Assembly: GCF_958298935.1 (NCBI RefSeq)
Contig: NC_084924.1
Location: forward strand, 5,456,001 to 5,520,000
Reading direction: 5' to 3'
Origin: Phragmites australis
Lineage: Eukaryota; Streptophyta; Magnoliopsida; Poales; Poaceae
DNA: 64,000 nt
Numbering within the stretch: the first letter of the stretch is position 1; each line of letters begins with the position of its first letter. Positions 44,550 to 56,556 of this stretch are shown here, piece after piece. The notes beneath the pieces were generated by a model that worked only from the letters and a program-made list of their open reading frames with translations, did not search any database and had not been told where the DNA came from. Position numbers and translations under genes: made by a program.

Positions 44550-45717
44550 TGGAACGTGTCACGTCTGGATCACCGGTACTTATCGGTAGTGCGCATGGTT
44601 GATTCGCGCAATATTTATGTAGCTTATCTTTATATTTTTTTCAACTCCAATAATATTTGTGTATTACAGTATACTTTAATAATGAATCAGGCACCGCAAG
44701 ACTGGAAACAATATTTTTCCTATAATCTAAAATAGTATGCTTGGTTGATAAGTGTGTTAGTATGCGTTATGCTGTACTAAATAAGCTTGCGAGCATGTTG
44801 GTGTTATATTATGCCTCTACTTTGCTGGTGTAAGATTTTTTTTTTTTTTTTGAGCCGGAAGAAAGATTTGACCTCGCAATGTTGTCCCCTCTCAAAATCT
44901 TTGCAGGGCAGCCGGCCCAAATTCCAGTTGAAAGTTGGAACGAGCCCACCGTAGCGTGAATTTTTTTTTAAATTGTTTTTGCAAATATATATGCCTGTTC
45001 TCAAAATTTAAAAATCTATATTTTTGTCGTGTTTTAAAATTTGAAAATCTATACTCACGTCATGTATCAAAAATTTAAATTTTTACTCTTGACGATCTTA
45101 AAATTCAAAACACTATCGAAATAGTCGTACAAAATTCTGAAAAAAAAAATTGATGTAGAGGAAGCTATAACCTAACAGTCCAAAAAATTTCAACTAAAAC
45201 CAGATGCGTTGACAGAGCATTTGCAGAACGAGACATGAGTATGGATTTACAAATTTTAAAAATGGGCACATATATTTGCAAAATTCAAAAAAATATAGAA
45301 ACTAAAAAATCTCTGTTTGCGACGCTGCAACTGCGGCTGCATCTGCGTTATGATGTGTGCCCTTTGGTTGGGGTGGGTCAACTGCTGTGATGGAGTAAAA
45401 GCCCGAGCAAATCAAACCAGATGCTTTGACCAGAGCATTAGGTTTAGGCCTTGGCCCAAAACAAATTTGAGGTCTGGATTTCCCAAATGTTGAACTGGTT
45501 TCGTAAAATGTTAAACAATTCTTTTAAAATATTGAATGTATATAAGAAAAAAAAACATAAATTTAGTGAACTGTCCTATGATTAGCAAAAATAGAAAAAT
45601 GAAAAGAAAAAATGCCTGGTTTTGTGGGCCGGTCCACTTTTGATGGTTCTGTCGATGGTGGGCTACACTACCTGTAAGCAAGTGTAGAACATCCTACGTT
45701 GTTTAGGAGGCCCCCCC
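44550..45717. other. Intergenic, AT-rich
   Basis: It contains repeated words such as AAATTTAAAAATCTATA (45000-45110) and poly-A/T tracts, but no gene. Confidence 0.4.
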
Positions 45718-45808
45718 TGACAGTCAGGTTGCCATTTACAGTTTTACACCCTCTTAGGCTTTCGCTAATTCGCTAGGAAGAGTAAAAACCGAGTTGAAAC
45801 AAACAGAG
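45718..45808. repeat. Duplicated block, second copy of 41122-41205
   Basis: TGACAGTCAGGTTGCCATTT through GAGTTGAAACAAACAGAG. It lies downstream of the third P450 and is not followed by any P450 exon. Confidence 0.75.
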
Positions 45809-46015
45809 AACGTCCTCTATATGAGAGTACAACTTTACCTTGGCCCTTTCGAGTCACTAGCTTCTTGCCTAGCCTTTTTGGAGCTACTGGCCATTCTCGT
45901 CCTGTACAGCTGCTTTGCACAAAAGCTATGGAACCGGTCGTACTGCTTCATATGGTCGAGAACTCGAGGTAAACACTTCACTACTCCAAGTCTCCAATGA
46001 GTGAGCGACCGAGCT

Positions 46016-46200
46016 TCAGCTCGAGTGGCAAGGCTTGCCGTTGAGCAGCCTGCCCACCAACGTTGATAAAATCATTGCCTCTTATATGTCTAACTCACGT
46101 ATAGAAGATGTGTGGGTGAATACATGCGTGTGATATAAGTATTTGTGTGAGTTCAAATACTCGAACTTGCACTTCGAATTTGAGGTCTAAAAAAGAAGTC
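46016..46200 (+). mobile_element. SINE-like sequence
   Basis: CAGCTCGAGTGGCAAGGC resembles a polymerase III A box, and GAGTTCAAATACTC resembles a TpsiC arm/B box near 46150. The two boxes are further apart than usual. The tail has GTGTGATATAAGTATTTGTG, similar in style to other grass SINE bodies. Confidence 0.35.
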
Positions 46201-46471
46201 TCCAATGAGTGATGAAGTTTAGTTCTTGCTGCTCAGTGCTGCGCACAACCATCCAGACCGGGGATCGGTATAGCAGTAGTATATTTCTTACTAGTACCAT
46301 TTGGGTAAGTTATAATAACCGAACACCGTCGCCAATGTGCATCACCACTAGAGTGTACTGAAAAACTGCACAAAATGTGTGGCAGCAGCACTGATATCAT
46401 AAGCATTGTGCAGTTCCAACTTCCAAGGATGGTTGGATCGATTACCAAGATCAAGCAACAAGATCAAGCAA

Positions 46472-46630
46472 AGAAGAAAGCATAATCTATACCCCTATGC
46501 AAGCAACAGATATCGAAGCTGCCACCGCAAGCATCATCGGCGCTAGTGAAATTCAATGCCTGTCGTGACACGTGACAGTGCAGAAACATTCGTGCCAAGT
46601 ATCTCGCAATCCTCACATCAGTGTCTTCCT
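46472..46630. repeat. Duplicated block, second copy of 40965-41118
   Basis: AAAGCATAATCTATACCCCT through CCTCACATCAGTG. It sits close to the 3' end of the bHLH gene, which is probably the original location. Confidence 0.8.
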
Positions 46631-46855
46631 AAGCTAGAGCGGCAAAAAGAAAACCGCCTCCATATACACACTTGAATTTTCTGTCTGATGTGATCTGTGG
46701 AATATGGATCCCTGAACCCCTTTCCACCAAAGCAGCGGCAGCCCCTCCCAAAAGTTCAAGCAAAAGGAGATGAAGTACTTGAACTGATTAACCACAAAAG
46801 AGCCTAGTCAAAGCTTAACCCCACATAGTCCGTTAAGGATTTGTGTTGCAGTCAA

Positions 46856-49385
46856 CTAGGCCAAATGCCCGGGGTGGTGACCATAAGGCAGCATTGCTGC
46901 GGTCCTCTTGTTCTCCGCGGCTGCCGTCGCCTTCGCCATCCCCACCGCCACAGACCAGATGTCCGCTCCGTTGCCGTTCCCGGCGACGTGCTCCGTGCAC
47001 GAGATCGGCACCAGGCACAGCCCCCGGCTCCTCAGGTCGCTCGGCCGCGGCGGCTCCACCACCACTCCCGCCGCGCTCTCCTGCACCTGCGCGTTGCAAA
47101 CCATGCATCACGTTGCTATTAGGTGTAGCTTGCTGACAGAGTACAGCCACAGCTGTTAAAAGGCTATGATTACTGGTGATAGTAATTAAGTGTAGCTTGG
47201 CGTTTGCCTCTCACCGGGACGTGCGCAGAGGGCGGCAGGCGCTGCATGTACGGCGAGCTCAGGACCTGGCACGAAAAGCGACCGATGCCAGTAAGTGTCC
47301 CGAACAGTGGCGTGTACCAGCCTTCACAGTGCACGCGGCGCGCGTACACACAAAAGACGCGCACATACATGGACAAGTTGAGTTGATGGCAGAAATTTCC
47401 AATGCAAACAAATTATTCGGTGTAGATGTGTAAATATTGATTACCATCCGTCATATTCATCCTGTATGAAGGCAGTTCTTCTTCCCAATGTCCCACTTGA
47501 GCATTGATTTTTAATAGGGCCATCGGGAGGTTTTATGCTAATGACCTCAGTGGTATGATACAAGGAAGAGCTGTCTTTACATTATGATCAGATGGATGGG
47601 AATAAATATTTACACTTTTACACTAAATTGTTTGTTTGCACTGAAATTTTTCTCTAGTGTAAATATATATATACACACCCATGGAGAAGGCATGGTACCG
47701 TGCTTGCCTTATCGATCATTACTGAAAGGAAGAGTTACTGGAGGACACATGCAGTAAACAGCGCACCTGAACCTGGTCGTGCAGGAAGCGTATGTAGCCG
47801 AGCGCCTCGTGCAGAACGGAAGCCGTATCAGACTGGCAAGGCAGGCAGCGGCAAAGCAGGGCCGGTCCATGCAGTTCATATCCATCCGTCAGTCAAAGGT
47901 CAAAAGGAGATGAGAGGGTTAATCAACTGGGACGATTGACTGCTGCAACTGCAAGCGTGCAAACAAAGAAATGCACGGCTGTGCTCTACGCATGGGTGAC
48001 TGTTGATGCGTATCAGCGTATCCGGGAACGGTTCTTTGACCGCTTTCATTTGCTTGGAGCAAATGGGCAGGGATACTGGCAATCTATGTTGCATTCAGCT
48101 GCCTGTCTGCTTTTGTTGGTGTTTTTTACAGCAGGGAAAAGGTGAACCTACAAGAGCTTTGCTACGGCGCGTAGTTGATTTTAGTCGTTAGGCTTGCACC
48201 AGGAAGGAAACGCCGAAATGCAAGTACAGCGAGCTAATGAAGAGCCTATATCGCCAAAAGCCTGAAGCTTTTGCCTTTTTCACTTTCTTACCTTTCCGAA
48301 TGGAGAAACCAGCTGCTGCAGAGCGATGATCCTCTCCCCGAGCCTCTCCCTACTCACCTAACACAAATAAAAAAATTTTGACCGGACGAACTGATTAACG
48401 AAACAACAACAGCTCACTAATTTGGCCTACTAATCAGAGTGCCAGATTGGCCCACAGTTGATTAGCACTTTTTACTGGCACTAGAAGCAGTACAACTGTA
48501 CAAGTGGAAGGAGGACTAACCCTGGGCCTCTTGTTCGTAGCAGCAGCAGGCGCAGCCTTTCTCTGATCACCGCCTCTTGATCCCTTCTTCTGAAAAAGGA
48601 TTAACCGAGCCATGAATTAAACCATGCAAGAAACTAGTATATACAATACTTGCAGTGACAAACAGTGATGAACCGTGCAAAAACCAACGCAAACACCATC
48701 CAAAATCATCACTCAACAATGCAAGAAAACGTCACAATTTTTTTATGTAAAGAAACCATCAGACTTGCAGTAGTAGCTAGCAACAATTGCCAATAAAACT
48801 TGCAGGGACAACTAATCATGAACCGAGGAAAGACCAACGAAAGCACCATCCAAAATCAACACTTAACAATGCAAGAAAGCATTATTCTAGAGAGAAAAAA
48901 ATGCAAGAAAGCATCAGACAAACAGTAACAAAAATTGCATCCAAGACTAGCGGAGACCCACGCACCTTGAAGGCCTGTGGCTTAGGGCTGGAGATGGCCG
49001 AGATGGCAGTCGCAGTCGGCGAGGACGACATGTAGGAGATGGAGGACGAGCACTCGGTGGTTGGGCTGGACTTCTGCGGAACAGCCACTGGAATCGCGTG
49101 ATCACCACCATAGTACTGGAAACCAAAGAGGCCATCAGCACCATGGACCTGCTCTTGGCCAGTGAAACTTAGCATGCGGTGATAAGGAGGAGCCAGGTCC
49201 AGGTAGGAGGCGCAGGTAGGAGACGACGAAGCAACAGGAGTGGCACTGGTGGCCGTGGTAGAGATGACACTGGAAAAGAAGTAGGAGGAAGGAGACAGGC
49301 ACTTGAAGTAGTCCTCTCCGAGGCCAAGCATGTCCATGTAGCCTCGCCCTCCTGCCTCCGTGATGATCTCCTCTTCCTTCACCAT
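46856..49385 (-). CDS. bHLH transcription factor, bHLH123/112-type (about 300 aa, six coding exons)
   Basis: Minus-strand exons: 49385-48966, 48589-48521, 48357-48292, 47832-47767, 47265-47215, 47086-46856, all with GT-AG borders and phase 0. The bHLH core is split over exons 2-4: [25 protein letters not shown], then [37 protein letters not shown] and [20 protein letters not shown] follow. This is the plant subgroup with LVSPFGK.DTASVL and LS.PY motifs (bHLH68/112/123 types), whose characterised members act in stress and root growth. The DNA-binding residues differ from the canonical H-E-R set, as is usual for this atypical subgroup. Start chosen at [21 protein letters not shown] acceptor just upstream (about 49410) suggests a 5'-leader intron, and an earlier start is possible. 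The last acceptor could be 6 bases further in. Confidence 0.93.
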
Positions 49386-50057
49386 GATCACAAGCTTGTG
49401 CTGGCACTGCAGGAGACGACGTGACATGAACAAGGAAGGATATAGCAACAAGATGGGTGGTGATTTTGGATGCAAAAAAGAGGAAGAAAATTAGTACCAG
49501 TCGGGATTCTCTGTTTTGGTCAAGGAAGGTTCGCGCCTTCTAGCCTTCTGCTTCAGCTCTGTGTCTCTGGGACTGTGAGCTCTGTCTCCGTGTTCAGATG
49601 CATACACACTTGAACACGCCTCCACTTTTGAGTTTTGAGAGAACTGCACAAGATTGGAGAGAGAGACGGGGAAAGCTCAGATAAAAGGCAACCATGCTGT
49701 CCTGTGCAGCTAGGTGATATGGATTATTGAAAAATAAAATTTTAATTAGTGCCTTACGCACTCTGCAGTCACAACGTGATCCGCCCCTAGTCCTTTGTGT
49801 TTGTTCGTTTTCTATGTATAAGCAAAAATCAATTGACCACTGTGTACAACTACGGAGTAGGGAAGTGTACTGGTGGATGTAGGACCAACTTGTCAGTGGC
49901 ACATACCAACCCATTATTTCTTCTGAGAAAACATATCAAACCATGAGTTGAATTAATGAACTCGATATTATGTGCGTATTTGTTCCTTCTTCTTCTGACG
50001 ACAAGTGGGTAAAATGACGTCAAAGAAATCGGAAGTTGGGCTGGTCCTAGGCTTTGC
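49386..50057. other. 5' leader and promoter region of the bHLH gene
   Basis: GC-moderate sequence with the presumed leader intron. A TTTTATCTGAGC (minus) TATA-like site lies near 49685. No other gene. Confidence 0.4.
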
Positions 50058-50222
50058 TCCGGAAGTATTTTCTATTAGAATATATTTATAAAATATATTG
50101 AATTTGTGGTATTATGAAAATATTTTAAAGATAAATCTACACATATGATTTTAAGATTTTCAACTAAATATTTAAAGCTATTGTTAGTCAAAAACGACAT
50201 ATATTTTTAACCGAAGAGAGTA
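50058..50222 (-). mobile_element. Stowaway-like MITE fragment
   Basis: On the minus strand it begins GTACTCTCTTCGGTTAAAAA, like the CTCCCTCCG-type ends of Stowaway/mariner MITEs, with TATATGTCGTTTTTGAC inside. The other end is not clear. Confidence 0.45.
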
Positions 50223-50371
50223 CATATTAAAATGATACATAATATACTGTAATACCATAATATAAACTTTGCAAATAGTTTCTCATGGAAACAAAAGTAA
50301 TAAAAATCTGAAATAGCTACTACACATCCTAGAATATAAGCAATCATAAGTTAGCAATACGCTTTGATTAA

Positions 50372-50475
50372 TACAGATAACAGTACCTTGCCAAAAAATG
50401 CAGATAACAGTACCTTGCAAAAAAAAAATGCAGATAGCAGTACCTTGCCAAAAAAAAATGCAGATAACAGTACAA
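50372..50475. repeat. ~30-36-bp tandem repeat, four copies
   Basis: The unit AATGCAGATAACAGTACCTT plus GCC and an A-run of variable length occurs four times, the last diverging. A fifth copy with the flanking word TACAAGAAATG is at about 51449, beyond the foldback element. Confidence 0.88.
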
Positions 50476-50529
50476 GAATACAGCATAAAATTACTGTATG
50501 GGGTTGAGGTATGACAATAGAAATTTTAC

Positions 50530-51334
50530 GAGTGAATTGCACAAAACTAAAACTATAGGTATTGTGTCATTTGTAACACAAAACTATAAGTATGATGACT
50601 AGTAATACAACTACAAGTATTGTGCACTAATTTTATACAAAACCTGATTTTAACTGAATTCATCCAAAAAGTGGTATTATATTTTTCAAAAAAATTATAA
50701 CTTTTTGTATGTGTTCCATAATTTATGTGCAAACCATTTTAATTGGATTCACCCAAAAAATTTAAACTAAAATTTTCCAAAAAAATGCTACTTTTATAAC
50801 AACTAACAATTATTAGGGGCTCAAATAAAATCCCAAAAATCTAAAAAAAATTAGTAATATTCTTCTTATATTATATAGTGAAAAACTGAGTTCTTTTGTA
50901 AGTATATAAATAGAGCATATAAATGAAGTATTACAAAGTAACTCATTTTTTTCATATAACTTAGGGCTAGAAATAATTTTAAAAATTATTCCATTATATA
51001 ACAAGAATGTTAGTGAAATTTTTTTCATATTTTTGGATTTTTTTAGTCACTAACAATTATTATGAGTTATAAAAGTAGTCTTTTAAAAAAATTTAGTTTA
51101 ATTTTACATAGCTTTTTTGGATGAATTCAATTAAAATGGGCTGCATATGGATTATGAAACACATATAAAAAGTTGTAGGATTTTTGAAAAAATATAAGAT
51201 TATTTTTTAGATAAATCTAGATAAAATCGGATTTCATGTGAAAGCAGTGTCACTAGTTTTATGTAACAAATAGCATAATATTTATAGTTTTATATTACAA
51301 ATAGTACAATAGTTATAGTTTGTGTAATTCACTC
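50530..51334. mobile_element. Foldback element (805 bp), MULE-type
   Basis: GAGTGAATTGCACAAAACTA at the left and TAGTTTGTGTAATTCACTC at the right start long imperfect inverted repeats. Internal pairs include TGAATTCATCCAAAAA (left arm) with TTTTTTGGATGAATTCA (right arm). Flanking AAATTTTAC and AAATTTTAT (50521-50529, 51335-51343) are a 9-bp duplication with one mismatch. No coding content. Confidence 0.8.
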
Positions 51335-51343
51335 AAATTTTAT

Positions 51344-52179
51344 TTTGTAAATCACTAAAAAAAATAGAACCTATCAGCTCCCTAAGGCAACAAAAACCTG
51401 AAATAAAGAGCATATAATCACATGTTAACACTGTACTCTGATCAATGCAGATAACAGTACAAGAAATGCGCGTAGATGATGCAATTAGGTGCACTGATGT
51501 GGCTCGGCTCTGGTCGGTCGTTTAACTCTAGCCTTGTCCCCGCATCGCCGCCTTCGCGACAGACCAACGACCGCGATGCGTAGAGGGCCCACACTGGAGA
51601 CATGTCTGCGTAGGAGTTGTCGCTACCCTTTTTCCTGACTCGGATTTCGCTCTCGCTTCTCTTATCTTTGCTCATCGGGCGGGCGGAGCCCCAGGTGGGC
51701 TCGAACTGCTCCGTGGGCTTCTTTTTTACTCCACGCCTCATAATTTTCAGGCGCCCGATTATTTAGCTTTGTTCAGGCCACGACTTCTCCGACAAGGTTT
51801 GTGACAAGGGTTTGGTTTCTAACGAGAAATAGAGGTCACGGGAGGCAGGATGGATTGACGGTGGTGGCGGGGTGATAGGTAAGCAGATAGCTATGGTGGT
51901 GGAGGATTGGTGGAGGATTGCTGGATGGGTGGTGTGGAGGTGAGAAGAGATGATTTGGACAGAGCTAGTTTAGTACGGCGGTGGTGACTGGTTATGACAG
52001 ATCTGGTGGCTGTCAGAGATGAGTGTAAGAGGGTAAGTTGGGGGAGCGTGTTACGCTGATGCGTTGGAAAAGAATAATAGTGATGTGAGAAGAAACAGTT
52101 CTGAAGGAAAAAGAAATAGAAACAATCTTTAGACGAAAATTGTAGGCTTATAGTCGTCCCCTGAAGAGAATTGAACGTT
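51344..52179. other. Intergenic, includes a duplicated segment
   Basis: 51370-51465 is related to 50280-50395 (AACAAAAACCTGAAATA, TAACA.TnCnCTnTGATnAAT, CAGATAACAGTAC). The rest holds short open frames only (for example minus 51442-51741), without known domains. Confidence 0.4.
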
Positions 52180-52265
52180 AGCTCGGTTGGTTGTGCCCGG
52201 TATAGAGTTAAGGGCTGACAGATCAGGTTTGAGTTCTGATACACATCTTTTTTCATAAAGTTGAG
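52180..52265 (+). mobile_element. tRNA-like SINE head
   Basis: GTTAGCTCGGTTGGTTGTGC matches an A box with D-arm, and GATCAGGTTTGAGTTCTGAT a B box with TpsiC arm about 30 bases later. A T-run follows. The anticodon arm and acceptor pairing are not tRNA-grade, so I call it SINE-derived and not a tRNA gene. Confidence 0.55.
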
Positions 52266-52944
52266 ATGTATTCTATTCCATGTACTTTATAGTCATCCTC
52301 TGAAAAGAAGACAAAAATTAGATGCGCAACTCTTTTCTCTCTCTTTCGTATGGAGCCGGTCGGTTTGATTAATCAGGCCTCGGATAGTGTGGGGTCAAAC
52401 CCGATGTGCCGAGCCCGAGAAGCCCTAGAAGAAGGTGTGGCTTGGTTTGTCGCCTGTCCTGTACCTGCGTACGTCCAAGTTCCAATCTCGCATGCGTCCA
52501 TTTGTCGGTGAGCTCTTCGTGCACTGGTATTGTGATGATGTATAGTACAATCGGTGTCTACTACGAGAAAAATGTGGTTCCAAGAAAAGAGATGGTTTTG
52601 GAAACCTCAATGGCCATGCCGAGAGCTCGACATGAGAAACTAGAGAAGGGCAAAGGAACAGGAGGCATCTACAAGGTGCTTTCTACTTTTCTAGTGTAGG
52701 ATGAACGGCTCAGGAGTCAGGACCTTCAGTTCTGTCCGTGCACTTGTGCAGGCATCTAGTGCTGGCTTTAGCATTGAGAAAAGGAACGGTGCAAGAATCC
52801 AATGGACGGTTCGAACGAAGTCAAAGATCATCCATGATCTGTCAGATCAGCCGTATAAAACGAAGAGGATCCCGGCAGCATCCAAGAAAATGCAAACGGG
52901 AAGTGCAAGATAGATCGACGGGTGATAGGCAAGATATGCTTACC
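52266..52944. other. Intergenic, no supported gene
   Basis: Two overlapping plus-strand ORFs (52406-52699 and 52701-52995) have no recognised features. Confidence 0.35.
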
Positions 52945-53200
52945 AAGTTGAGTGAACGAGCTGTTATCTCGGTGATTCGCTTGCAGTGTGTCTAGATCAG
53001 GAGTTTGATTCCTGGCTTTAGCACTCGCGCCCAGGTTGTGCCTAGATTAGGCTAGGATATTCATACGCGTGAGTATTGAGTGGTATTGCGTGTTTTCATA
53101 TATAGGAGGCCTCGAATCTTCTAATACTTTCTTAACACATTTTGTACGTATATATGTGTATGTATGTGGTGTGAGTTATATGTGTCTTTTTACCTAAAAA
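52945..53200 (+). mobile_element. SINE-like element
   Basis: The A-box-like TTATCTCGGTGATTCGC and B-box AGGAGTTTGATTCCTGG are properly spaced. A body with GTATGTATGTGGTGTGAG follows and ends in TTTTTACC and an A-rich tract. No clean target duplication was found. Confidence 0.55.
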
Positions 53201-54517
53201 AAATCTTAATTAGAGCGCAGGTCTTCAGAATTCATAGCTCCTACTTGTTTGCCCAACTGAGACGGCATGGGTTCAGAATCATGTGGAAATGCAATGCATC
53301 CGGATCCTGGAAAAATAGGCGCAAAATCCAAATTAACAATCTTTCAGAAACAACCTTGCTTCATTTCCTAATGTTAGCAAATTCTATGACACATGAATAC
53401 TTTAATGATGTGTTTCGTTGTTTAGCTACGCTGTCGTGAGGCTAGGAGGTAACCTAGGCTGACCCAAGCCAAGCCAGCGCAATGCAACCACACAGCGTTT
53501 GGTTTGGCTATATAAGCCCAGTTGTATTGCTCTGGACTGTATTTAGTTGGTTGCATAAGCGATGTGTTTGTATTATGTTGTGCGAATCTTCGTATTTGTT
53601 TGTCTAGCCAACTCTTGTTGTGGTCACCTTGAGTTTACTTGATGCGGAGTTACCCCTGCTTGTGACTTAGCCTGATTTTTTTTAAAAATCCTAGCACATG
53701 AGTAGAAACCATTCAATCAACAGTTTACCTGCACAAAATTTAGAATTAATCTGTAATCCATCTAAATAGATGAAGCAGAGAGTCAGGGGGTCGACAGATG
53801 ATCACCACCAACTGAGGACCAAAGCTTTGATCTTCAAGATCAGTTCGGCACCCTACCGCTTTTGTGTTCATGGAGCTTCGTGAAACCGGTTAAAAAAGAA
53901 AAGAGGAAAACAAAGGAAAGTTAGCTTCATGTTCGTGAAGCTCGCTACATGCCCCTCATCGTCGACCACCGCCCGCCCACCCCACTGCTCGCCTTCGTCG
54001 CGGTGGCCCGATCTGGCGGTCGTGAGCTCGTGACCGTTGGATCTGGTGGTGGTGGCTTCAAGGGGTTCCGCCAGATTGGGTGGCGGTGGCTTCGAGGGGA
54101 TACACCAGGGTCGATCGAGCTCCGCTGAGCCTCTCGCTGCCGCTGAAGAAGGGGAGGTGAGGGGATGAGGCTAGCCGAGCTCCGACAGGGCTAGCTGAGC
54201 TCAAGGCAAGGATAAGAGAGGGATGCGAGAGGCGAATGGGAGAGGGAAGTGAGCGGAAGCATCACGCCTGCACCCACGACTGCATTGCGCCTACATAGCC
54301 GAGGTCAAGCCAGCGGAGAACGAAATTTTTCGTGTTCCTGCGGAGCCTGGCCCGGAGGCTGCTTTTAAGTTGAACATGTATTCCACAAGCCAGGCTAGGT
54401 CTAAGCCAAGCAACCAAACACACCCTAAGTGGTGCAAGAAAACCAATTAAGAATTGAGCTATTCATGTTTGTAGTGGGGTACCCTCGTGTTCACGGTCGT
54501 AGACTCGCATCTAGTTA
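53201..54517. other. Intergenic; possible TIR element at about 53495-54425
   Basis: GCGTTTGGTTTGGC at the left and GCCAAGCAACCAAACACACCC at the right are loosely inverted, as in hAT or Harbinger ends. Just left of it, CCAAGCCAAGCC...CAACCACACAGCG looks like the right end of a related copy. The interior is GC-rich around 53.95-54.35 kb, with no domain. Confidence 0.35.
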
Positions 54518-54845
54518 GGCTAACTCCAGCAGAGTCGGTTTTATGTGCTACAGTGCCTGATATGACACATGTGCTTTTCACAAATGCGCTTCAGTAGACT
54601 CCTTTTCTACTGCTACAATGTTGCTATAGTGTTACGAAGGTTCACATATTTACCGATTCTCTCCCTCATCTCTATCACTATTCATAAGAGGATGATCGTG
54701 GACACAAAAAGAGAGAAAGAATAATAGAATATAGAAAATAGAGTAACTGATAGAGATAAAAAATAAAGAGTACTATAATAGCGTTAGGAGATATTGTAAT
54801 AGTATTATACGAGACAAATTTTTAGAATACCTACTATAGATGATC
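54518..54845. mobile_element. Harbinger-type MITE (328 bp)
   Basis: Starts GGCTAACTCCAGCAGAGTC and ends AATACCTACTATAGATGATC, with TTA on both sides (54515-54517, 54846-54848). The last 120 bp (GAGATATTGTAATAGTATTA) match the right end of the full Harbinger element at about 62.1 kb, so it is probably a deletion derivative of that family. Confidence 0.8.
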
Positions 54846-54848
54846 TTA

Positions 54849-56080
54849 GACGATTTACATAATACAATCTGATCATAAATACATGTTATTTTGAAAAAAT
54901 TTAGTTAAACTTTTAAAACTTTAACTAATAATAGCTTTTAAATATATAGTTTGAAAACTTTAAAATCATGTGTGTATATTTATCTTAAAAAATAGTTTTA
55001 TAATATTGCAAATTCAATAAATTTTATAAATATATTTAATAAAAAGTAATAATCAGAACTATTTATTAGATACTGCTAAGTATGTTTCATCTAAAACGAT
55101 ATGTATGAAACACTAGTTCACCGTAGAAGACAAATAGTACTTTGCAGGATCCGTACAGCAAGATGCTTTGCGCAAGCTGAGTTGTTCCTGTCATGACAGT
55201 CAAACAAGGGTCCACTAATCAATTGAGAGAGAAATTAGAAATATGCTAATATCAAATTTGTTTCGTACGACAAACAGCAAATAAATGTAGTCCTGAACAG
55301 ACATGCAATTATAATATGTTCATACCTCTTAGTCATCATTTATTAGGGCTCGAACGGTTTGGATTGGCTGCGACACAGAAGACACCAAGTACGTTCCAGT
55401 CCAGGCAGATGATACGCTACTTATATGATATGAATCATTGGATACCAAAAAAAGTATGATCAGTAGGCGTCCATTTCGGCACATCTACATAACTTAGCTG
55501 CTCGTGAAGGGTTATTGTGGAACGAGAGCGATGTCGCACGGATTAAGTGAACAGACGTTGACATCATGACCCAAAGAACAAGATTATGAAATTGTCTGCC
55601 TGTGTTCAGGTCGCAGAAGGTGGCCTAACTTCCTTTGATTTCCTCAAGCCAAACTTGTCTCTTTTTGTGCATGTATGGCCCAACAGATCACGGGTTTCCC
55701 GTTCCGTTCGTGCCTACTTGTCTTGGAATTGGACAAAAATAAATGACAGCTACTACTCTCTCCCTTTATTTTCTTCGAACGAAAGGTAAACCCAGCATTT
55801 TGACTCAGAGACAGTACAGAAAGGGGACCTACTCTGAAGTCCAGTTCACTAGTTCGTGTTTCACTGCATATAACTACAAGATAGTACAACTGTTGAGCTC
55901 GTTGCCAGGACTGGCCAAGAGCCAAGGATTGGCTATATGTATCTCCGGATAGTAACAAGAAACTCAAAGGGTTTACAAAAGCAAACCAACTCAAATAAAA
56001 TGAAATGCAGTTTTGAGAAATGGTGAAATCGCACACGCCACAGCAACGTCTATCTTTGAGCAGAGAGTGTATTACTCCCT
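54849..56080. other. Intergenic, AT-rich, no supported gene
   Basis: 54870-55110 is a diverged AT-rich repeat resembling grass mariner/Stowaway interiors. The minus ORF at 55644-56036 (130 aa) has no recognised domain. Confidence 0.35.
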
Positions 56081-56230
56081 CCGGTCATGTTTATATAATG
56101 TTGGAACCTTTTTGGAAAAGTTTAAGAAATGCATGACGTCTTACATGCCTGGTGTGATTTCTTCCACCTTTGCCCCAAACTACCTGATATTGCCATTGTC
56201 TTTGCTGAGAGACGAAAGTAATAGAAACAA
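56081..56230 (+). mobile_element. Stowaway-like MITE fragment
   Basis: TTACTCCCTCCGGTCATGTT is the classic CTCCCTCCG end after a TA target. The other end was not identified. Confidence 0.5.
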
Positions 56231-56264
56231 TTAAATCCCCGCAAAAAAATAGAAACAATTAAAT

Positions 56265-56556
56265 AGATAGAATTCGTGTGTTCTATTTCATTGACATTAT
56301 GCTTATATACAGGAAGAAGAGGTACTAGTTAGCGAGTATTCCTCTCCAATGGCCAACGGATGGTAAGGAAACAACTGTCATTAATGTCAGTCAGGGAGGC
56401 ATCCCTCCCAATAGATGGCAAAGAGGCCTCCACCATTAGTGCGGAGACATTCCTCTCAACGGATAGCAAGGGGACAACTGCCATTGCGGTTTTGGCTTTG
56501 GATTGATCAACCGCAACAGTCTTGCATGCTTCCTAACGGAACAAGACTACTGACAG
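56265..56556 (-). mobile_element. LTR-like fragment with internal ~55-bp repeats
   Basis: On the minus strand it carries TGTATATAAGCATAATGTCA followed by AATGAAATAGAACACACG, like the promoter and 3' part of a copia LTR. Three degenerate ~55-bp units (GATGGTAAGGAAACAACTGT, GATGGCAAAGAGGCCTCC, GATAGCAAGGGGACAACTGC) lie upstream. It is cut by the Harbinger insertion at 56557. Confidence 0.4.

Noticed and set aside
50372..50475. Repeat array considered as CRISPR
   Set aside because: The units are contiguous, without unique spacers, and the genome is a plant's.
52180..52265. Possible tRNA gene
   Set aside because: A and B boxes are present but the acceptor stem and anticodon arm do not pair properly; better explained as a SINE head.
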